Shown here: positions 57,418-64,000 of the stretch, one piece after another
Position numbering within the stretch: the first letter of the stretch is position 1
Layout of the letters: every line of letters begins with the position of its first letter
Origin: Paralvinella palmiformis
Lineage: Eukaryota > Annelida > Polychaeta > Terebellida > Alvinellidae
Reading direction: 5' to 3'
Length of the DNA: 64,000 nt
Assembly (NCBI GenBank): GCA_025642065.1
Contig: JAODUP010000091.1
Coordinates: 696,501 to 760,500, forward strand
The notes under the pieces: model-generated
Told to the model about the DNA's origin: nothing
The model's input: only the letters and a program-made list of their open reading frames with translations
Databases searched by the model: none
Program-made: the position numbers and the translations under genes

Positions 57418-57419
<2 letters not shown>

Positions 57420-57481
<62 letters not shown>

Positions 57482-57673
57482 GTGGTGTGTGTGTGTGTGT
57501 GTGTGTGTGTGTGATATGTTATATTTGCTTAGCACGATTGTCTGCTTGTTTACCCGTGTACGACTATGTGCATGTGTTCGTGGATACTAGCACCTCTATC
57601 TGTGTGTGTGTGTGTGTGCGTATGTGCGTGCGTATGTGTGTGTGCGTGCCGCAGTGTGTGTGTGTGTGTGTGT
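57420..57673. repeat. TG-rich repeat tract
   Basis: TG runs at 57420-57480, 57484-57512, 57602-57619 and 57654-57673 with TATG and GCGTG interruptions. It produces spurious VCVCV frames. It lies just downstream of the last recognised calmodulin-like exon. Confidence 0.95.
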
Positions 57674-57697
57674 AAAAGGTAAACACCGACTACCCAC

Positions 57698-57778
57698 CGT
57701 CATAACTTATCTTCCCCTCATCATTACTGGCTATCTCCTTCAGCATCTCGTCCACCTCTTCATCCGTCAGTTGGTCAC
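57698..57778 (-). CDS. Calmodulin-like exon: EF-hand 4
   Basis: The acceptor is TTTTTTACAACAG and the donor GTGGGTAG. Encodes (G)DQLTDEEVDEMLKEIASNDE then GKISYD. LTDEEVDEM is identical to calmodulin helix 7. The loop begins ASND instead of D-D-D, so its first ligand is lost. It ends in phase 1, which predicts a last exon starting with the rest of a glutamate codon, as in calmodulin (EEF). That exon is not seen before 57698. Confidence 0.85.
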
Positions 57779-57988
57779 CTGTTGTAAAAAATAGAAAAAT
57801 AAATTGGAAACTTAATAAATAGAAAAACTGTATTAAATAAATAGAAAACTAAATAAATTCAATTGATAATAGAAAGTTCCAATAATGTGTTATGTATTTC
57901 TTAAAAAGGTCAAGGACAGTTGTTAAACTGAATCACTCTATTGGAAATTTAGGCATATGGTCTCTAATTTTGTCCTCAACCTTCCCCC

Positions 57989-58019
<31 letters not shown>

Positions 58020-58071
58020 TCACTCCCCCTCTCTTTTGTAACCCATGACATACATGTTTTGTTATATATAC

Positions 58072-58233
58072 CTATATGTTTCATGACATGTTTTAGCTCA
58101 TCTGTGTGTATGTAGCCCTTCCTTTCTCTGTCAAACACCCGGTACGCTTCTTTAATCTCCTCTTCCCAGTCTGTATTTTCCATCTTCTTCGCCATCATAT
58201 TGAGGAATTCTGGGAAATCTACCGTTCCGTTAC
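58072..58233 (-). CDS. Calmodulin-like exon: EF-hands 2-3
   Basis: The acceptor is ATTTTCTCTCAG and the donor GTATATAT. Encodes (G)[20 protein letters not shown], then [20 protein letters not shown] and [13 protein letters not shown]. It covers the second half of loop 2, the central linker ([13 protein letters not shown]) and EF-hand 3. The RERK substitutions replace the calcium-ligand DGN of calmodulin. A TA microsatellite lies just upstream at 58258-58280. Confidence 0.93.
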
Positions 58234-58546
58234 CTGAGAGAAAATAGTATACCCTGGTATATATATATATATATATATATACAATTGTTTTTTATGGCAG
58301 GGCTATATACAAGTGGATAGATTCTAAGTCCCTTTTGCAATACAAGAAACATGATAAACAATACAAAAAATATGATGCCCGCACGGATAGCTCCCGAATA
58401 TAACCGTGTACTTTAAGCGAGTACGACTTATAACCTGACTAGTCTGTTGGGTTAGTCGTGCCAATTGCCATATTACGTGTAAAGAAGCGAAATTTGCTGC
58501 GGTGCTGTCTTCTAGAATTTTATTTCCAACATCCACAATACAGACA

Positions 58547-58553
<7 letters not shown>

Positions 58554-58599
<46 letters not shown>
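58554..58599. repeat. TA microsatellite
   Basis: About 22 TA units in the calmodulin-like gene intron. Confidence 0.95.
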
Positions 58600-58600
<1 letters not shown>

Positions 58601-58843
58601 CTACATGTAATTGTAAAGCAGATGTGGAACGTTGGTGGACCAGTGTAGCTATGACGCTGTCTTCCCACTGCCCCAAACCTGTTATTGGTTTTGGGGTTTT
58701 TGTTGTTTATTGCGTAAATTTGTTTTTATACTAGCCACACACCAACGGCGGCGCACCTCCTGTTTTGTCCAAAAAGACGCACTAAGTCAACAAATTGATG
58801 GGGTTTTTTTTTCAACGAGGCGGCAAATTTCAAATGTTCATCC

Positions 58844-58872
58844 CATTGACCTAAAAGAAAACCAGGTCAATG
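58844..58872. mobile_element. 29-bp miniature of the CATTGACCT TIR family
   Basis: Begins CATTGACCTAAAAGAAAACC and ends AGGTCAATG, with nothing between. It is flanked by the perfect 8-bp duplication GTTCATCC (58836-58843 and 58873-58880). The ends and duplication length match the 408-bp element at 51129. It is either an extreme internal deletion or the remnant of an imprecise excision. It lies in the intron between the EF-1 and EF-2/3 exons. Confidence 0.88.
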
Positions 58873-58954
58873 GTTCATCCCGACGACATGGCGGTCGCGC
58901 GAGATCTCGGAGAGCGTGATCTTAGAATCAAAGCTCGATAACCAGATTACTGAC

Positions 58955-59098
58955 CGTCAGCATCGACCTCGTTTATCATATCCTGTAGTTCTGTCTCGGT
59001 GGGATTCTGACCCAGAGAGCGCATCACCATTCCGAGTTCCTTCGTCGATATGTAGCCGTTGCCGTCTTTGTCGAAGAGGGCAAAGGCCTCGCGAAATT
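58955..59098 (-). CDS. Calmodulin-like exon: EF-hand 1 and start of EF-hand 2
   Basis: The acceptor is GTGATGTTTCAG and the donor GTCAGTAA. Encodes (E)[20 protein letters not shown], then [20 protein letters not shown] and INEVDAD. It is almost identical to calmodulin, with [22 protein letters not shown] intact. All loop-1 calcium positions (D1, D3, N5, Y7, S9, E12) are suitable. It ends in phase 1. Confidence 0.95.
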
Positions 59099-59486
59099 CT
59101 GAAACATCACCGGAAACGCTTAATCTACAATCTTGACGTACGTTAATGGCGAGGTAGATTGATATAGACGATTTTATTATATATTATAGTAGGGATAATT
59201 ACTACTACTACTAAAAACTATAGTAAGGAGATACCATCTTCTTTGTTAATGAATACAAGAGTAACAACTGCGAGACGACAACATCAGTATATTAGTAATA
59301 ATAACAAAAAGTGTTTTAATTTGTTTCGTGGCTACAAGGTAATATTGATAGGTCTATGCTGTAACAGTAATTTGTCGTCGTCGTCATGATCATCGTGATC
59401 ATCATCATGATGACGATCATCAATAATCGATGCTACCACGCTAGTATTTAACGTCATTATTACTGTGGATTAATTAATTATCTAAC

Positions 59487-59526
59487 CGGCTATCTGTTCA
59501 TCTGTCAGTTTCTCAACATGGTAACT
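59487..59526 (-). CDS. Calmodulin-like exon: N-terminal helix
   Basis: The acceptor is TTTATTTATTTCCAG and the donor GTTAGATA. Encodes SYHVEKLTDEQIA plus one base, corresponding to ADQLTEEQIA of calmodulin with three extra residues. There is no in-frame ATG, so a further 5' exon supplies the start, as in most calmodulin genes, where the ATG has its own exon. Confidence 0.8.
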
Positions 59527-59546
59527 CTGGAAATAAATAAAAATAT

Positions 59547-59548
<2 letters not shown>

Positions 59549-59584
<36 letters not shown>
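59549..59584. repeat. TA microsatellite
   Basis: About 18 TA units, 20 bases upstream of the calmodulin-like exon acceptor. Confidence 0.95.
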
Positions 59585-59588
<4 letters not shown>

Positions 59589-59827
59589 AGAGATGGAGAG
59601 AGAGAGAGATATTGAATGACTGATTGATCATTTAATTGATTAATATTTACTCATTGTTGTTGTTGTATCTTTTATTAATACTGTTATTGCTTCTATTATT
59701 ATTATTATTATCATTATTACTAGTAGTAGTTAAAATTAGCATCATTGATATTGAGAGATAAGATTTGATCATTTAAAAAGTACAAACGTTGATAAACGAA
59801 GTGGTTGATAAATCAATAACACACACG

Positions 59828-59862
<35 letters not shown>

Positions 59863-61084
59863 GATGTTAAAGCTTTTTTAATTGTGCCGCAACACGTTAA
59901 AATCATACACATGCATGCACACACGCACGCATGCACGTACACATATACACCAGGTCAAGTCGCACTACGATTATGGTGTAATGGCATTTCGTTGTAACGG
60001 TTTTCATGCTGAGTCAACGCTTAATGGGCAAAACGTTACCATTTTACAGTGGCCGCACTATTTATCGTCGTGTTTCCTATTAATTTTTGAGCTTCCCACT
60101 TACTCGCAAAAGCGGGGCAGCTTTATCCCTCGAATTTCATACCTACTCGTACAAGTAGCGTGCATTTATGAATTATAGAATGCTGGCCGGGCGTAAGATA
60201 TGTTCACGCAAACAGAGCACAGCTGTCTATAATGATTTTTTGTTTAAATTGCTCACGACAGACTATGAGATACGCCGTCAATATTAAAATGCAATAAAAA
60301 CCCGATAATAAACATGTTCTGTATAAGGTCAAGTGTCAAATTCGGGCCATAACCGTGTCATATGTGACGTTTATATAATAAATAAATAATTAAAAAGCAA
60401 ACTTCAATGATCCCTGAAATGAAACAAGTAACCAGACGGGAATTCGCCAATATACTTCCATTACACCACCCTTCGGGATCGGCATAACGTGTACTAACAA
60501 CAGCAACACCATCCACCACCCCTGTCCCCTTTAAAGACGCCACGACGTCAACCAATGCGCAGGCGAGCCATATATACTTAACTTCCAGATGGACCGCAGT
60601 CCACTTCTATACTCCCAAAACAAAAACTGTGCCAAGCCTTCAGCACCACGCCCACATCCCGTGTCGTAAACGCTGGAGCTTTTAAGCACCATGGATAGCT
60701 TTTGGATAATTATCAAATACAAATAAATTTAAAAAAAACAAGCGACAAATTCCAGTTCTTTTTATTTCCCGGTATATTGAAAGGAAGAACCCTTCCCATC
60801 GAAATGGATCTCGCGATCGTGCTGACGTCATCAACATACATCTGAAACTAGATTATTGTCAATCGAATCACTATTTCATTCGCAGTTCAATTATACTTGG
60901 CGTGGAGTGGAGTATAGATCATGGAAATGGGAACATCCTGCAGCCTAAAATATAGACTTGTCTGCAGTCAGGAGAAACTAAGACTTGGCTGTTGAGTGTT
61001 CAGCTGATGATACAGCAAGAAGCTGCCGCCTGACTACAGCGGAACTAAAGTCAAAATCTTGTTAGTACGATTATCGCATAATTT
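59585..61084. other. Region upstream of the calmodulin-like gene
   Basis: The missing start exon should lie here or beyond. Candidates such as a minus-strand ATG followed by GT were not distinctive enough to call. An AC run with CG units is at 59819-59862. The small plus ORF at 59882-60178 is not recognised. Confidence 0.4.
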
Positions 61085-61250
61085 TACAGACCTAACAGTT
61101 GGCGTGGCAGGTCAAAGACCTCCAGCATCAGGGTTCAAATACTCGCTATGTCTAATGGGTGTTTCATCTTTCAGTTTTATTGCTTACCCGTGGACGTCCC
61201 TTGGCCAATTTATCCCACTCCGTTGATAAAAGGTGTCGTAAACTACTCCA
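61085..61250 (+). repeat. SINE family 1, old copy
   Basis: Diverged B-box region GGGTTCAAATACTCGC and body TAATGGGTGTTTCATCTTTC, then TTGGCCAATTTATCCCACTC and GTCGTAAAC. Confidence 0.55.
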
Positions 61251-61523
61251 GCAACATGGACGATAACTCACCGGTTAGCAAATATGAGATGATCTAAGAG
61301 TTTTTCACAACACTAATATTTTCTTTTGACCCGTTCCCCGGTGGGTGTCGGTGTGTGTGTGGGGGGGGGGAAGGTCAATGACGATTATCACGTGACCTCA
61401 TGACCTGCTTTAATATATGAGGACAGAAATAAAGTAAAACCTATCTTCAGCATCACCTTCCTTGTGAAGTGGGAGAGTGAGTCAGTGAGTCAGTGTGGGT
61501 GGGGTGGTGAGTGGTGAGTGGTT

Positions 61524-61629
61524 GAGTGAGTGAGTGAGTGAGTGAGTGAGTGAGTGAGTGAGTGAGTGAGTGAGTGAGTGAGTGAGTGAGTGAGTGAGTG
61601 AGTGAGTGAGTGAGTGAGTGAGTGAGTGA
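61524..61629. repeat. GTGA tetranucleotide repeat
   Basis: About 26 perfect GAGT units. It gives the spurious minus ORFs of LTHS repeats. Confidence 0.95.
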
Positions 61630-61869
61630 TATTTTGTTTGGCATTGACTTTAGCCACACTGGCACATATGGCTAACGGCTGACTCCCTCGGAAAACATCA
61701 TACAAACACAGATATAAGACGGATTAAAGCCCCTGATCCGGATGTACGCGGCACCCTGCCCTAACCACTTCACCATCGGCGTAGCCTTAATGAGTGGCCG
61801 ACAAGAAGGCAAGATCTCGGTTCGAAATCCCAACTGTCATAGTAAGAGGTTAATAACAACGATTGGTGT

Positions 61870-61952
61870 GTTTAAAGATCATATACATAAAGATCACCTG
61901 CATAAAGGTCATATACATAAAGGCCATATACATAAAGGTCACATACATCATA
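61870..61952. repeat. 18-bp minisatellite
   Basis: Five units of CATAAAGGTCATATA-type sequence with substitutions. Confidence 0.8.
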
Positions 61953-62362
61953 CCCCAAGGAGGATGTGAGGGGGCGGGGGGGGGGAATGGCTGCGGTTTC
62001 AGATCGGATAATAATTCATAGGTGCATTAATACGGATGTGGGGTGCTAAATATAAAAGCCGCCAACAGAAAACAAACAAAAAAATGTCACATCCTTAGAT
62101 TAGTCGTAGTTGAGAAACTAAATGTCAAGTCCAGCTCTGCTCGAACATGGAAATAAATCATTCTATATTCTTATCGTGACGATGTTTGTTATTTTGTGCT
62201 GTTATCCTCGTTGTTTTGTCGTAGATGATAATGTCGTTGTTGTTTTTTGCTGTTGTCGTTGTTGTGGTCGTGGACGTCGTCGTTATCGTTCTCGTTAAAA
62301 AGCGATACCTTTCGTGGACACATCCAAGGTCGAGGACAGCCAAGAGAGTGATCGCTTATCAA

Positions 62363-62480
62363 TAAATAAATAGAACGATGACTTTTCATTTCAAATTGAA
62401 TTAAAAATAATAGAACGATAGCTCATGATGCCAAATAGAACGATGGCTCGTCACACTAAATAGAACAATGGTCTATCATC

Positions 62481-62482
<2 letters not shown>
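62363..62482. repeat. AAATAGAACGATGGCT short tandem repeat
   Basis: Four units at irregular spacing of about 25-42 bp: AAATAGAACGATGACTTTTC, AATAGAACGATAGCTCATGA, AAATAGAACGATGGCTCGTC and AAATAGAACAATGGTCTATC. The same unit recurs once at about 63911. Confidence 0.75.

Positions 62483-62483
<1 letters not shown>

Positions 62484-62537
<54 letters not shown>
62484..62537. repeat. TA microsatellite
   Basis: About 27 TA units directly after the AAATAGAACGATGG repeats. Confidence 0.95.
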
Positions 62538-62540
<3 letters not shown>

Positions 62541-62874
62541 ATTGTATTATGTCGAAAATAAAAGCTAGCTTATCATTTCAGGACACGTGTTCGCTGGCCG
62601 TAAGCCACTGGATGGCAACAAAACTTCGTGGACAACACAAAAACAAAATGGCTGTCACAAAGCCCCCCAAAAGAAGCTGTCTATACAGGTCATATCTCGA
62701 AAGATGCAGTACCATCGAACTTGACCGCTTGTGAAACTAGGTCGACACGCTCTAGTTGCGGCTAAACTGAGACGATCAGATAGTACAATATGAAGAGCTC
62801 TCAAAATCTGTAGATCGGGGTTCGAAGAAACGCTCAGAGATAAACACTCCTTCACCCATTGGGGGATCGCCTTG

Positions 62875-63035
62875 TCCTAACCGGTAGCGTGGTTGAGCAT
62901 AAACCTCAACCATCTGGGTTCAAATCCTGGCCCGGTTAACAATGTCCAAAGGGTGTTTGTTTCATAATGTTTTCCGTCGTCTCATCACGTTGAGGACGTC
63001 GATCAGCCCGTTCAGTCCGCGTACACAATGGAGTC
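62875..63035 (+). repeat. SINE family 1, old copy
   Basis: CCTAACCGGTAGCGTGGTTG head and a strong B box GGGTTCAAATCCTGGCC, then AAAGGGTGTTTGTTTCATAA. The rest of the body is diverged. Confidence 0.6.
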
Positions 63036-63282
63036 GTTCAAACCACCCATCCACCCATCAAATCACTCACTGACTCACTGACCGACTCTCTCGGTACCAG
63101 GCTGGTTCAGACCGGTAGGTGGTCTCAGAGGATGGTTGATATGCGACGGACTGGACGACAACTCGGCCGTATGTCAGAGACAGATGTCGCCAAACGGTTA
63201 TACTAGTAGCTGTACTTTATGTTATGATAAACAGAAAATCAATTGTCCAATGATCGCCTATCAATTGATGTATGTCGTCTTG

Positions 63283-63334
63283 TTGTTGTTGTTGCTGCTG
63301 CTACTGTTGCTGTTGCTGCTGCCGCTGTTGTTGA
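63283..63334. repeat. GTT/GCT trinucleotide repeat
   Basis: TTGTTG and CTGCTG units mixed. Confidence 0.9.
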
Positions 63335-63493
63335 TATTGGTCCTCTAACATCTGGCCGGTCATGCGACTGCGCGGACCGTTGAAAGCTGAGTCTGCGCAG
63401 TGAGCGCACGTGCTGTTGTCTGACAGCTGCGATGGTGACGATTGATTTAGAATTATGTTGATAACTGATCGTGTTAGACCTGTATGGGTCTTG

Positions 63494-63500
<7 letters not shown>

Positions 63501-63586
<86 letters not shown>

Positions 63587-63676
63587 AGTGAGGGAGTGAG
63601 TAAGTGAGTGGGTCATAACTAGATACACATACGCATTATTACACACACACATACAAACACACACACACACACACAT

Positions 63677-63731
<55 letters not shown>

Positions 63732-63745
63732 GCACAGATAATGCG

Positions 63746-63812
<67 letters not shown>
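63501..63812. repeat. Cluster of microsatellites
   Basis: In order: TG (63501-63585), GAGT-like (63586-63612), AC with TACA breaks (63641-63690), TA (63690-63729), TA (63748-63767), GA (63768-63812). It encodes only spurious low-complexity frames. Confidence 0.95.
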
Positions 63813-63815
<3 letters not shown>

Positions 63816-64000
63816 GAGAGAGAGCATTGATCCAGCAGAACCGAATTTATAATTATGTAATCTGGACGAATCATCAGGGTATCGCTTGTGGAAAGATGGC
63901 TTATCATACGAAATAGAACGATAGCTTGTCATATCGGGACATCAAGACATGCGCATTCTGCCCTTGAGCCATAAGGTGGCAACAAAACTTGGACGAGCTC

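Larger units (their letters stand above)
57698..59526 (-). other. Calmodulin-like EF-hand gene, first and last exons missing
   Basis: Four phase-1 exons in minus-strand order (59526-59487, 59098-58955, 58233-58072, 57778-57698) join into about 142 residues that align with calmodulin almost without gaps from its LTEEQIA start to the fourth loop. Calmodulin is the ubiquitous cytosolic calcium sensor. Loops 1 ([12 protein letters not shown]) and 2 ([12 protein letters not shown]) keep all ligand positions. Loop 3 ([12 protein letters not shown]) has K at position 5 and E at 3. Loop 4 (ASNDEGKISYD-) has A at position 1. The N-lobe should bind calcium and the C-lobe probably not. The start exon (likely little more than ATG) and the final exon (after KISYD) were not found. 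It is clearly not canonical calmodulin, which is nearly invariant in animals. Confidence 0.88.

Noticed and set aside
61453..61705. LTHSLTHS repeat proteins on the minus strand
   Set aside because: They are translations of the GAGT tetranucleotide array.
63239..63932. Long minus-strand frames (222 and 97 codons)
   Set aside because: They are translations of TG, TA, GA and GTT microsatellites and have no complex sequence.

Overview
This window is animal nuclear DNA: AT-rich, intron-rich and repeat-dense, with GT-AG introns, many TA, TG and CT microsatellites, tRNA-derived SINEs, LINE 3' ends and DNA transposons. Nothing fits a bacterial, plasmid or phage sequence. The repeat mix and the two gene families suggest an invertebrate, most likely a mollusc. 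That placement is an inference from general appearance, not from a diagnostic marker.

Two host genes can be read exon by exon. (1) On the plus strand, twelve phase-consistent exons from 19075 to 44552 encode most of a 3BP2 (SH3BP2-like) adaptor: a PH domain, an acidic and tyrosine-containing linker, a proline-rich linker and a C-terminal SH2 domain ending at a stop codon. The first exon or exons (start codon and PH strand 1) were not found and may lie in the first 19 kb or outside the window. (2) On the minus strand, four exons between 59526 and 57698 encode a calmodulin-like protein with two good N-terminal EF-hands and two degraded C-terminal ones. Its first and last exons were not found. 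A third candidate is an intronless, GC-rich 263-codon ORF at 26213-27004, nested in the largest 3BP2 intron, with a good start context and a poly(A) signal; its function is unknown.

The rest is mostly mobile DNA. 0-19 kb holds the intergenic or 5' region with SINEs, a short-TIR hAT MITE family with 8-bp target duplications (about 2.9, 9.0 and 16.6 kb, plus one at 33.3 kb), a larger non-autonomous hAT element (10.4-11.3 kb), a 1.26-kb TA-flanked element (4.9-6.2 kb) and decayed transposase and LINE pieces. The 3BP2 introns hold a hAT/ZMYM-like transposase ORF (21.7-22.6 kb), SINEs, two minisatellites (28.1-28.6 kb), a CR1/L2-like LINE (38.0-39.6 kb) and a pogo/Tigger-like element (42.1-42.9 kb).

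44.6-48.6 kb is largely unassigned. At 48.66-50.11 kb is a dead Tc1 element. A 3.1-kb segment starting inside that Tc1 is repeated almost perfectly at 49823-52964 and 54285-57415, with a 4462-bp offset; a diverged ~0.6-kb tandem pair lies between the copies. Each copy carries a 408-bp TIR element with a perfect 8-bp target duplication. A 29-bp miniature of the same termini, with its own perfect 8-bp duplication, sits inside an intron of the calmodulin-like gene. 60-64 kb is non-coding, with old SINE copies and dense simple repeats.

The most interesting items are the CATTGACCT TIR family and its 29-bp remnant, the hAT MITE family with an internally provable empty site, the nested intronless ORF, the asymmetric calmodulin-like protein and the near-identical duplication, which could also be an assembly artefact.
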